64,000 nucleotides of DNA, from the NCBI RefSeq assembly GCF_900104665.1, contig NZ_LT629968.1, positions 360,227 to 424,226 on the forward strand, read 5' to 3'. The position numbers and the translations under genes were made by a program. Of the stretch, positions 17,903-26,123 are shown in pieces; positions within the stretch are counted from its first letter, which is position 1; each line of letters opens with the position of its first letter. The notes beneath the pieces were generated by a model. It was not told where the DNA came from, searched no databases, and saw nothing but the letters and a program-made list of their open reading frames with translations. This DNA comes from Traorella massiliensis (GTDB lineage: Bacteria > Bacillota_I > Bacilli_A > Erysipelotrichales > Erysipelotrichaceae).

Positions 17903-18585
17903 TAGCGATTATTAGTGCCATGAATATTGAAAATGAGGCGATCCTGGCCTTATGTCATGATGTAAAGGAAAAAACGATTGCGAATAAAAAGTTTTATGAA
18001 GCTGTTTTAGGTGATGAAAAAGTGATCTGTTGTCTAAGTGGGTGTGGAAAAGTCAATGCGACAATTAGCACTACTTTGCTTTTAGAACATTTCCCGATAG
18101 ATGCAATCTTAAATATCGGAACAGCCGGTGGTTTAAAAGAAGATGAAAATGTATTGGACTGCGTGATCTCTACTTCTGTTGTTGAACATGATTTTGATAC
18201 GTCAGCCTTAGATGGTGAAGCTGGCAAAGGAGCTTTTTTTGAGGCGGATCCACTGCTTGTTAATACCGCTAAAACAGTTGCGGAAGAGATGAAGATTGCT
18301 TATCATGTAGGACTTATCGCCAGCGGTGATCAGTTTATCAGTCAGGATGAACAGATTTCTAAGATATTAAACGATTTTCCTGAAAGTCTTTGTTCTGAAA
18401 TGGAAGCGGGAGGAATTGCCCACTGTGCCGCTCATTATGGAGTACCATTTGTGGTGATCCGTTCATTAAGCGATATTGCGGTAAAAGAAGGTAATGAGAT
18501 GGATTTTGAGGAATATGCGAAAAAGGCCAGTGAACGAAGTGCTCAATTCTGTGAGAAATGCGTGGCTCGTTATTCTAAAAAATAA
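17899..18585 (+). CDS. mtnN: 5'-methylthioadenosine/S-adenosylhomocysteine nucleosidase
   Basis: 228 residues. Signature motifs are IGTAGGL (about 75), IASGDQFI (about 150), SEMEAGGIAHCA (about 170) and VIRSLSDIA (about 190, catalytic Asp). The enzyme hydrolyses MTA and SAH, recycling by-products of methyl transfer, which suits its place after a methyltransferase. It is the last gene of the operon. Confidence 0.92.
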   Translation: MIAIISAMNIENEAILALCHDVKEKTIANKKFYEAVLGDEKVICCLSGCGKVNATISTTLLLEHFPIDAILNIGTAGGLKEDENVLDCVISTSVVEHDFDTSALDGEAGKGAFFEADPLLVNTAKTVAEEMKIAYHVGLIASGDQFISQDEQISKILNDFPESLCSEMEAGGIAHCAAHYGVPFVVIRSLSDIAVKEGNEMDFEEYAKKASERSAQFCEKCVARYSKK

Positions 18586-18600
18586 TATATTTGATTAAAG

Positions 18601-18641
18601 GACAGATGTTAGATGTGAAATTCTACCATCTGTCTTTTTTT
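18601..18641 (+). terminator. Terminator of the yqe operon
   Basis: GACAGATG pairs with CATCTGTC across a short loop, followed by seven T, 15 bases after mtnN. Confidence 0.88.
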
Positions 18642-18882
18642 AATATTTATGAAACAAAAAGTAATTAGGGTTGAAACATAAATTTGTGAAAATATAGAAA
18701 TAAAGGAAGAGGCTAATGTCAACTTGCAAATTATTGTCCAAACCAGCATTGAAACTTTCCTCGATTAAAGGAAGCTTAAAAACAATACTTTTTATCCATT
18801 GACTATTCGATTGTCTTTTTTCATAAATTTGTATTTCTTCAATAATAAGTTCTATAAATTTTCTTTGCTCATCTTTATTCAT
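18640..18882 (-). pseudogene. Degenerate C-terminal fragment of a serine recombinase (DUF4368-like)
   Basis: The 80-residue frame begins NKDEQRKFIELIIEEIQIYE ... WIKSIVFKLP, the pattern near the C-terminus of large serine recombinases of conjugative transposons. After about residue 53 it drifts into hydrophobic nonsense. No catalytic domain is present. It is probably the relic of an old excised or decayed mobile element. Confidence 0.5.
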
Positions 18883-18936
18883 TTTGTATCAAAACAAAAA
18901 AACTTGCGAGCTATAGCACCCACAAGTTTAATCAAT

Positions 18937-19191
18937 TTATTTAATTACAATCCAACTTCCTTTTCGGTTAGAACCAATTCTTTCAATTACTTTTTTATTT
19001 TGTAAAGAAATAAAAGTTCGTTCAATCGTTCTTTTTGAAACACCTATCTTCAAAGCAAGTTCATCTGCTGTATATTCTGCATTTTCAATTAAAAGAGTAA
19101 TTACTTTCTTTTCTGTTTTATTTAATGAAATATTATTACCGACATTATTGCCGACATTATTACCGACAATTTTAGCAAAAAAAGAGATCAA
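18937..19191 (-). pseudogene. C-terminal winged-helix fragment of an AlbA_2/Schlafen-like regulator
   Basis: 84 residues with a VGNNVGNNVGNN triple repeat followed by a winged helix (EKKVITLLIENAEYTADELALKIGVSKRTIERTF). This tail is characteristic of divergent AAA-4/AlbA_2 transcription regulators, whose ~300-residue N-terminal part is missing. It is read as a truncated relic next to the recombinase fragment. Confidence 0.55.
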
Positions 19192-19365
19192 GCTTAAAAA
19201 CTCACTCTCTCATTTCTTTAATAACTTAAAAAGCCTTGCAAGAAATTATATGATGAGTGACACAGATTTATGGGTATGATAAGAAAGATATCACAATTAT
19301 TGGCTTTAGGCTGATGGTGTGATTGTAATACATAAGGTCCTAACGGATTTATATCTTGTGAAAAG

Positions 19366-19389
19366 TAAAAAGAGGCATTGCCTCTTTTA
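19366..19389 (-). terminator. Terminator of the thioredoxin-like gene
   Basis: AAAAAGAGGC and GCCTCTTTT form a hairpin with a 3-base loop, with T-rich sequence beyond it on the minus strand. It overlaps the stop codon. The stretch 19192-19365 shows no gene that I can support. Confidence 0.7.
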
Positions 19390-19899
19390 GTTTTTTTGAG
19401 AAATTTCAAAGAATTGATTTCTTTCTAAAAAGCTTTCTAGATTTTCAAGATTTTCTTCTGAATTGACAACATATTCAAAGCTATCTACTTTCTCATAGCC
19501 ATCCTCTGTCTTAGTAATTGCTACGATAGCTGGAAAGGAATCGATATTAAAGGTATTTTTAATGATTTGGTGAATATAAGAGCGATAGGATTGCTCATAA
19601 TTTACCTTATAGATATTTTCAAATGTAATTCCGTTATGCTCATAGCTGATTTCTTTTAATAATACTTCATCCAGATAGACACAGTCATCTGAATCTTCAT
19701 CATACAGGAAAACATAAATTGTGTCACTGTTGGTCTTTTCAAAAATACTGTCAATTTGGTTATAAGGAAAAACTTCCTCGTTTACGACACTGTTATTGTA
19801 TTTATGAAGACGATAGTCTGATATAAAGTTGGATATGATCAAAAGCAATGAGAATAAAACGACAAGGATGGCTGCAATCTTGAGAATTTTTTTCAACAT
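19387..19899 (-). CDS. Membrane-anchored thioredoxin-like protein
   Basis: 170 residues. One N-terminal membrane helix (about 7-27) precedes an extracytoplasmic domain with a thioredoxin-like layout (TIYVFLYDEDSDDCVYLDEVL ... FNIDSFPAIVAITKTEDG). A single Cys occupies the position of the usual CxxC pair, so redox activity would be atypical. The cis-Pro equivalent (SFPAIV) is present. It is divergent from the ypmB operon. Confidence 0.6.
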   Translation of the reverse strand: MLKKILKIAAILVVLFSLLLIISNFISDYRLHKYNNSVVNEEVFPYNQIDSIFEKTNSDTIYVFLYDEDSDDCVYLDEVLLKEISYEHNGITFENIYKVNYEQSYRSYIHQIIKNTFNIDSFPAIVAITKTEDGYEKVDSFEYVVNSEENLENLESFLERNQFFEISQKN

Positions 19900-20001
19900 G
19901 TTATCACCGCTGACATTTTACCATATTTTCCTTATAAAAAAAAGCCAACGTGTTTTATAAAAAAATGAAATGTGGTAAAATATGCATTAAGGAGTGAAAT
20001 T

Positions 20002-20454
20002 ATGAATATTAAAAAAATTGCTTTAACAGCTGGATTACTCTTTCTCGTTGTTTTTTTAATATTTGTGAATATTGGTTTAAATATTAGTGGACCCGTTCGA
20101 TATGAGATGAAAAAGGATGAAGCGGTGCTTGCTGTCGTTCAGGAACGCTTTCCTTTGATTCATTCGCTTTATCGTCATAGTTTTAAGTATGTGACTTATA
20201 GTGCTGTAAATGATGATACTGCTTATCTTTTTGATAATGAGGGTGGTCTTGTCATGCAGAAGGATTATGATGTTTCTATGATTGAAGATATTCAATCGCT
20301 TGTGGAAGAAAACTATGGTATTGAGAATGCAGAGGTAAATATTGGTTACGGTTATGATAATATGGTATTTGCCGTTGAAGAAGGGGATCTGATGGTTTAT
20401 TATGATTATGATACCTATGAAGTCGTTTATTATCTTAGGAGAAATTTGATATGA
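20002..20454 (+). CDS. ypmB: YpmB-like membrane-anchored protein (DUF5590)
   Basis: 150 residues from ATG 20002, which follows AAGGAG; an upstream in-frame ATG lacks a ribosome site. One N-terminal membrane helix (about 7-25), then PepSY-like repeats (VQERFPLIHSLYRHSFKYVTY). Position is the main evidence: in Bacilli ypmB lies near dnaD-nth, exactly as here (aspB is absent). Function is unknown. Confidence 0.72.
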   Translation: MNIKKIALTAGLLFLVVFLIFVNIGLNISGPVRYEMKKDEAVLAVVQERFPLIHSLYRHSFKYVTYSAVNDDTAYLFDNEGGLVMQKDYDVSMIEDIQSLVEENYGIENAEVNIGYGYDNMVFAVEEGDLMVYYDYDTYEVVYYLRRNLI

Positions 20455-20957
20455 AACAGTGGTATGAAAAAAAATATTTTAATCGGATGTATTGGATCTT
20501 TGAAGAGATGGAGAATTTGAATCTAACTCATACGCAGCTTTGTCTGATTTTGTTAGTTCAATATCTTAATGAAACACATTCCATGATTAGTTTTGATGTT
20601 TTACGAAATAAATTGAATAAAAGTGAAGAAGAAATCGATGATCTTTTAGATCAGTTACATCAGAAAGGTTATTTACAGATCGATGTTACACCAAAAGGAT
20701 TTGATATCAGTATTGATGGTCTGTTTCAGATGGAAAATGAGCTTCATTTTGAATCAAATATTTTTGATTTATTTGAAAGTGAATTTAAACGTCCTTTAAG
20801 TTCTCGTGAACTTCAAAGAATCAGTGAATGGCTTCATCTGTATGATGAAACATCGATTACCTTTGCTTTGCGTGATGCAAGCATGAGAAATATTTTGAAT
20901 TTTGATTATATAAATCGTATTTTGGAGAACGGAGCACATGAAGAAGATAAGCAGTGA
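20451..20957 (+). CDS. dnaD: DnaD-like replication initiation protein
   Basis: 168 residues: an N-terminal winged-helix part (about 15-85) and a C-terminal DnaB_2-type domain with FDYINRILENGA, matching the YxxxILxxW-like end of DnaD. DnaD helps load the replicative helicase at oriC and restart sites. It is slightly shorter than Bacillus DnaD. It overlaps both neighbours and precedes nth, the conserved pairing. Confidence 0.82.
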   Translation: MKQWYEKKYFNRMYWIFEEMENLNLTHTQLCLILLVQYLNETHSMISFDVLRNKLNKSEEEIDDLLDQLHQKGYLQIDVTPKGFDISIDGLFQMENELHFESNIFDLFESEFKRPLSSRELQRISEWLHLYDETSITFALRDASMRNILNFDYINRILENGAHEEDKQ

Positions 20958-21588
20958 TGAGATCTTAGATCAGTTAGAGATCATGTTTCCAGAAGCTCAT
21001 TGTGAGCTTATTCATGAATCAACCTTTCAGCTTTTGATTGCTGTCATTCTTTCAGCACAGACGACGGATGCCAGTGTCAATAAGGTTACACCGGCATTAT
21101 TTGAAAAATATCCAACGGCAAATGAATTAGCTAGGGCTGATCTAAAAGATGTTGAAAATATCATTCGTAATATTGGTTTATATCGCAATAAGGCTAAAAA
21201 TATCATTGCTTGTGCAAAGGAACTTGTGGAAAACTATGATGGAGAAGTCCCATCGAATATGAAACAGCTGACTTCACTTAGTGGGGTAGGACGAAAAACG
21301 GCAAATGTAGTGATGAGCGTTGCTTTTGATATTCCGGCGATTGCAGTGGATACTCATGTAGAAAGAATCAGCAAACGCTTAGGATTTGCTAAGCAGCAGG
21401 ATAGCGTATTGCAGGTGGAAGTGAAATTAAAACGAAAACTTAATAGACAAAGATGGAATCGAGCTCATCATTTGTTTATTTTCTTTGGAAGGTATTTTTG
21501 TACTGCGAAGAATCCAAAATGCAGTGAATGTCCATTTATTGAAAGCTGTCGTGAAAAAAATAAGAATCCCGGACATCATAAGTCATGA
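20938..21588 (+). CDS. nth: Endonuclease III (DNA glycosylase/AP lyase)
   Basis: 216 residues. The HhH motif with catalytic Lys is LSGVGRKTANVV (about 117) and the catalytic Asp is in AVDTHVERI (about 137). The 4Fe-4S loop has Cys spaced 6-2-5 (CTAKNPKCSECPFIESC, about 190-206). It removes oxidised pyrimidines in base-excision repair. It overlaps dnaD by 20 bases. Confidence 0.93.
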   Translation: MKKISSDEILDQLEIMFPEAHCELIHESTFQLLIAVILSAQTTDASVNKVTPALFEKYPTANELARADLKDVENIIRNIGLYRNKAKNIIACAKELVENYDGEVPSNMKQLTSLSGVGRKTANVVMSVAFDIPAIAVDTHVERISKRLGFAKQQDSVLQVEVKLKRKLNRQRWNRAHHLFIFFGRYFCTAKNPKCSECPFIESCREKNKNPGHHKS

Positions 21589-21681
21589 TTTTACATAAAT
21601 TTAATAGTAAATTTTAGTAGGTTTTACATTGCTTCATTATACTAAAATTGTATACATAGCATATATACAGGAGGAAGTAGG

Positions 21682-21873
21682 ATGAGCATAAAAACAGCTG
21701 TTATCGAATATTCACCAAAAGCAGAAAAAATGGCAAAAAAAATTGAAGAAAAAGCGAATGAAATGGAAGCGTTAGGTTATGAATTCATTACTTTCTCGAT
21801 TACTGGAAGTGCCAAGGCGATCTTAGTTTTTAAAGATCGTTTAAAAGAAGCAGAGAAACAGCAGGGGTGTTAA
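21682..21873 (+). CDS. Small protein of unknown function
   Basis: 63 residues. An AGGAGG site lies well placed before the start. The sequence has a Lys/Glu-rich helix followed by 'YEFITFSITGSAKAILVFK', a beta-rich end like small DUF4177-type proteins. It lies 32 bases before ppx and may be co-transcribed with ppx-ppk. Confidence 0.6.
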   Translation: MSIKTAVIEYSPKAEKMAKKIEEKANEMEALGYEFITFSITGSAKAILVFKDRLKEAEKQQGC

Positions 21874-21905
21874 ACAACTGCTGCTTTTTGGTATAGGAGG
21901 TCAAA

Positions 21906-22802
21906 ATGAAAGAAGCGGTTATTGATATTGGATCTAACTCGATGCGATTAACAGTATATGAGGTAGAAGAAAAAAATTTTAAGATTTTATTTAAAGAAAA
22001 GTTTATGGCAGGTCTTGCAGGATATGTGGAAAATGGATGCATCAGTGAAGAAGGGATCCAGCGAGCTTGTAATGGATTATTGGAATTTAAGAATACGTTA
22101 AAGCTGCTATCTTTAGATGAGTGTGTTCACGTTTTCGCAACTGCTTCATTGCGTAATATCGTCAATACAGATGATGCAGTGGCACAAATCAAAGAAAAGA
22201 CGGGCTTTGATCTTGATATTATTTCAGGTGAAGAAGAAGCAGTTCTTGGGTATATGGGTGTGATGCAGGAAATTGCAGTATCTGAGGGTGTATTTGTTGA
22301 TATTGGCGGAGCCAGTACAGAAATTACCGTATTCAAAGATCATGAATTGCATTTTTCTAAAAGTTTTCGTATTGGTTCGTTAAAACTTTATAAAGACTGC
22401 GTAAAGAAGATCTTGCCTGGGAAGGGTTCCCTGAAAAGAATTGAAAAAGCGATTGATGAAGCGTTGTCAGGTGATGTTGATAGTTTCACAAAACAAAAAC
22501 AGTTAGTTTGTACTGGTGGAACGGCTCGAGCTGTATTGAAACTTGCGAAATTTTTAGGACTGGTATCAGAAAATGAACGGACACTTTTGATCGCACATAT
22601 GAATAAGATCAAAGAGGTGCTGTTAGCTGATGAAAAGCAGGCTGCAGATGTAATTTTAAAAGTTGTTCCGGAACGTATTCATACGATCATTCCTGGCTTT
22701 TTAATTCTTTATTCTATTGCAGTTGAGTTCCAAGTTGAGAAAATCATGGTTTGTAATTATGGTGTCAGGGAGGGATATCTTTGTCAAAAGGTTCTGAAAT
22801 GA
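21906..22802 (+). CDS. ppx: Exopolyphosphatase/GppA-family phosphatase
   Basis: 298 residues: the short, two-subdomain ASKHA form. Nucleotide-binding motifs are DIGSNSMRLTVYE (about 6), ATASLRN (about 78), ISGEEEAVLGYMG (about 103), DIGGASTEI (about 132) and CTGGTAR (about 200). It removes terminal phosphate from polyphosphate or pppGpp. It overlaps the polyphosphate kinase gene, so synthesis and breakdown of polyphosphate are encoded together. Confidence 0.88.
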   Translation: MKEAVIDIGSNSMRLTVYEVEEKNFKILFKEKFMAGLAGYVENGCISEEGIQRACNGLLEFKNTLKLLSLDECVHVFATASLRNIVNTDDAVAQIKEKTGFDLDIISGEEEAVLGYMGVMQEIAVSEGVFVDIGGASTEITVFKDHELHFSKSFRIGSLKLYKDCVKKILPGKGSLKRIEKAIDEALSGDVDSFTKQKQLVCTGGTARAVLKLAKFLGLVSENERTLLIAHMNKIKEVLLADEKQAADVILKVVPERIHTIIPGFLILYSIAVEFQVEKIMVCNYGVREGYLCQKVLK

Positions 22803-24910
22803 AACAGACATATCTATATACCCAAAATCGAGAGCTAAGCTGGTTACGGTTTAATCAGCGGGTTTTGGAAGAAGCGATGGATGAGAGCGTACCAGCGCTG
22901 GAAAGACTGAAGTTCATCTCTATCTTTTCCACAAACCTAGATGAATTTTTTATGATTCGTGTAGGCAGTCTATTTGATATCTCATCGGCTGCTGTAGATG
23001 ATATTGATAATAAGACAGGATGGACGGCGAAACAACAGCTCCATCAGATCTATCAGACGATTCCTGGATTGATAGAAAGAAAGGCAAATATTTATGCTGC
23101 TGTTTGTGAAACACTTTCGCAAAGCGGCATTCAAGATGTTTCTTATGGAGAATTAAGTGCGAGTGAAGCGAAATTTGTAAAGCGTTATTTTAATGAAAAG
23201 ATATTACCGATTCTTTCACCGCAAATTGTAGATAACCGGCATCCTAAACCACATTTTCGTAATAAACAGTTATATGTGGCTTCACTTGTAAAAGGAAAAG
23301 ACAATAAAAAGTCAATTGCTTTCATACCGGTTCCTTTGCTTTTATCACAAGTCATCATGTTACCGGATGAGAAACGTTTTATTCGAATTGAAAATATTCT
23401 TTTAGAGATGGCTTCGACACTTTATGGTCAATATAAAGAGATAGAATCCTGTATTCTTGCTGTTACAAGAAATGCGGATGTTAGCTTTGATCCAGAGAAG
23501 TTTGAAGATGCGGATACTGATTTTCGTACGTACATGAAGAAAATTCTGAAGAAAAGGTCGAGCCTTGCGATTGTTCGTTTGGAATTGAGTCATAAGATAT
23601 CGAATACGTTTTCTAAGGAACTTTTGAAAATCATCGATGTCGAGAATCGTCAGATCTATGCGGATACAACTCCGTTGAATATGAAATATGTTTTTGAATT
23701 GGTTAAAAAATTACCAGATAAAATCAAAGAACCGCTTTGTTATTCTTCTTATATTCCAAAATGGCCCAATGACTTAGATAAGAACAGTTCTATGATCGAA
23801 CAGATACGTGAATCCGATAAACTGTTGTTTTTCCCTTTTGATTCTGTGGATCCGTTTATTCGTCTTTTAAATGAGGCCGCTGACAGGGAAGATGTCGTAT
23901 CAATAAAAATTACGATTTATCGTTTGGCTTCTTCTTCAAAAATTATTCGTGCCTTATGCAGAGCGGCTGAAAATGGTAAAGAGGTCATAGCTTTGATGGA
24001 ACTGCGTGCCCGTTTTGATGAGGAAAATAATATTGCCTGGTCGGCAATGCTGGAAGAAGCGGGATGTAAAGTCATTTATGGTTTTGAAAATTATAAATGT
24101 CATAGCAAGATATGTCTGATCACCCTTCGTCAAAAAGGAAAATTCCGTTTTATTACCCAGATTGGTACAGGTAATTATAATGAGAAGACCAATGCCATGT
24201 ATACCGATTTAAGTCTGATGAGTGCGAATGATCGTTTAGGTGCTGATGCAACTGCTTTTTTTAGAAATATGATGATTGAAAATCTTGAGGGTGAATATAG
24301 TGATCTTCTGGTTGCACCTTTAGGAATGAAACCTGCTTTGATCCGCCTTATTGATGAGCAGATTGAAAAAGGTGAAGAGGGTTATATTTGTATCAAGGTA
24401 AATTCAATTACAGAAAGAGATATGATTGAAAAGCTTGCGGAAGCGAGTCGGGCAGGGGTTGATGTGCAGCTGATCGTTCGAGGTATTTGTTGTATTCGTC
24501 CGGGCATCATCGATCATACAGATCATATCGTGGTAAATAGTATCGTTGGACGCTATTTAGAACATGCACGTATTTATTGTTTTGGTAAAGGAGAAGAAAT
24601 GAAGCTATATATTTCTTCCGCTGATCTTATGACACGTAACTTACGGCATCGTGTGGAGATTGCGGCTCCTATTTATGATAACGATATAAAAGAGATGATC
24701 TTGCACATTCTTCAGACTCAGCTTGCCGATACTTCTAAAGCTTCTTTGCTGCAGCCGGATGGCACATATGTCCGCAAAAATAAAGCCGGAGAGGTCTTGG
24801 TAGATAGTCAGCAGGTGTTTATGGATCAAAGTCTGCATAAACAGGTCATCGTTAAACCCAAAAAGAAAGGTTTTGCACATTTTATCCAAAATATATTCAA
24901 ATCAAGATAG
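22781..24910 (+). CDS. ppk: Polyphosphate kinase 1
   Basis: 709 residues, the normal PPK1 length. The N domain opens with NRELSWLRFNQRVLEEA and continues STNLDEFFMIRVGSL. The first catalytic His is in NYKCHSKICLI (about 430) and the second in RYLEHARIYCFG (about 590). TTG 22781 is chosen as start because a GGGAGGG site lies seven bases before it; the ATG at 22799 has none. PPK1 makes polyphosphate from ATP and works opposite to the overlapping ppx. Confidence 0.93.
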   Translation: MSKGSEMKQTYLYTQNRELSWLRFNQRVLEEAMDESVPALERLKFISIFSTNLDEFFMIRVGSLFDISSAAVDDIDNKTGWTAKQQLHQIYQTIPGLIERKANIYAAVCETLSQSGIQDVSYGELSASEAKFVKRYFNEKILPILSPQIVDNRHPKPHFRNKQLYVASLVKGKDNKKSIAFIPVPLLLSQVIMLPDEKRFIRIENILLEMASTLYGQYKEIESCILAVTRNADVSFDPEKFEDADTDFRTYMKKILKKRSSLAIVRLELSHKISNTFSKELLKIIDVENRQIYADTTPLNMKYVFELVKKLPDKIKEPLCYSSYIPKWPNDLDKNSSMIEQIRESDKLLFFPFDSVDPFIRLLNEAADREDVVSIKITIYRLASSSKIIRALCRAAENGKEVIALMELRARFDEENNIAWSAMLEEAGCKVIYGFENYKCHSKICLITLRQKGKFRFITQIGTGNYNEKTNAMYTDLSLMSANDRLGADATAFFRNMMIENLEGEYSDLLVAPLGMKPALIRLIDEQIEKGEEGYICIKVNSITERDMIEKLAEASRAGVDVQLIVRGICCIRPGIIDHTDHIVVNSIVGRYLEHARIYCFGKGEEMKLYISSADLMTRNLRHRVEIAAPIYDNDIKEMILHILQTQLADTSKASLLQPDGTYVRKNKAGEVLVDSQQVFMDQSLHKQVIVKPKKKGFAHFIQNIFKSR

Positions 24911-24917
24911 AAAATAT

Positions 24918-24951
24918 AGAAATCATCAGCATCTTGCTGATGATTTCTTTC
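24918..24951 (+). terminator. Terminator after ppk
   Basis: AGAAATCATCAGCA pairs perfectly with its complement around a TCT loop, followed by a short T-rich stretch. Confidence 0.82.
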
Positions 24952-25052
24952 ATTCATAAAAAATTACCACTATAAAGTGTCTAAAAAGGGGCAATTGTTG
25001 ATTTAATATTGATAATATTATGATAAAATTTATATGAAAGAGAGGGTTTTAT

Positions 25053-26123
25053 ATGGAAATGACATTGAGATGGTATGGTTCAAAATCTGATACCGTAACC
25101 TTAAAACAAATTCGACAGATACCTGGAGTGACAGGTGTCATTACAACTTTATATGATAAACAGCCGGGAGAGGTATGGAGCCGTGAAGAAATTGCCGCTA
25201 TGAAAAAAGAGGTAGAAGCGAGCGGTCTTCGTGTAGCCGGAATTGAAAGTGTCAATGTGCATGATGCAATCAAGACAGGAGCAGCTGAGCGTGATCAGTA
25301 TATTGCTAATTATATTGAGACATTAAAGAATCTTGGAGAAGAGGATATTCATTTAGTATGTTATAATTTTATGCCTGTATTTGACTGGACAAGAACAGAA
25401 TTGGCACGTGTGAGGGAAGATGGTTCTACCGTTTTGGCTTATTCACAAGATGCAGTAGATCATTTGGATCCTGAAAAAATGTTTGAATCAATTGCTTCTG
25501 ATACTAATGGAACAGTTATGCCAGGATGGGAACCTGAAAGAATGGCACGTGTTAAAGAACTTTTTGCGATGTATAAGGATATTGATGATGAAAAGCTATT
25601 TGAAAATTTAAAGTATTTTCTAGAAAAGATCATGCCAGTATGTGATCAGTATGACATCAATATGGCGATTCATCCTGATGATCCAGCCTGGTCTGTTTTC
25701 GGATTGCCAAGAATCATTATCAATAAGGAAAATATATTAAGAATGATGAAAATGGTGGATAACCCACATAATGGGGTTACGTTTTGCAGTGGATCTTATG
25801 GTACGAATCCTAAAAATGATCTTCCGGATATGATTCGTTCTTTGAAGGGAAGAATTCATTTTGCACATGTAAGAAATTTGAAATTTAATTCTGATCGTGA
25901 TTTTGAGGAAGCAGCTCATCTTTCAAGTGATGGCAGCTTTGATATGTATGAAATCATGAAAGCTTTATATGATATTGGTTTTGATGGTCCCATTCGTCCG
26001 GATCATGGACGTATGATCTGGGATGAGGTAGCGATGCCAGGATATGGTTTGTATGACCGTGCATTAGGCGCTACCTATCTGAATGGTCTTTGGGAGGCTA
26101 TTGATAAAGGAGCTAAAAGATAA
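25053..26123 (+). CDS. uxuA: Mannonate dehydratase
   Basis: 356 residues, the UxuA length. Family motifs include MTLRWYGSKSDTVTL, GVTGVITTLYDKQPGEVW, CYNFMPVFDWTRT, IHPDDPAWSVFGLPRI, FCSGSYG and RPDHGRMIWDE. The His, Cys and Asp metal ligands are all present. It dehydrates D-mannonate to 2-keto-3-deoxygluconate. First gene of a hexuronate operon; its stop overlaps the uxuB start. Confidence 0.94.
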   Translation: MEMTLRWYGSKSDTVTLKQIRQIPGVTGVITTLYDKQPGEVWSREEIAAMKKEVEASGLRVAGIESVNVHDAIKTGAAERDQYIANYIETLKNLGEEDIHLVCYNFMPVFDWTRTELARVREDGSTVLAYSQDAVDHLDPEKMFESIASDTNGTVMPGWEPERMARVKELFAMYKDIDDEKLFENLKYFLEKIMPVCDQYDINMAIHPDDPAWSVFGLPRIIINKENILRMMKMVDNPHNGVTFCSGSYGTNPKNDLPDMIRSLKGRIHFAHVRNLKFNSDRDFEEAAHLSSDGSFDMYEIMKALYDIGFDGPIRPDHGRMIWDEVAMPGYGLYDRALGATYLNGLWEAIDKGAKR

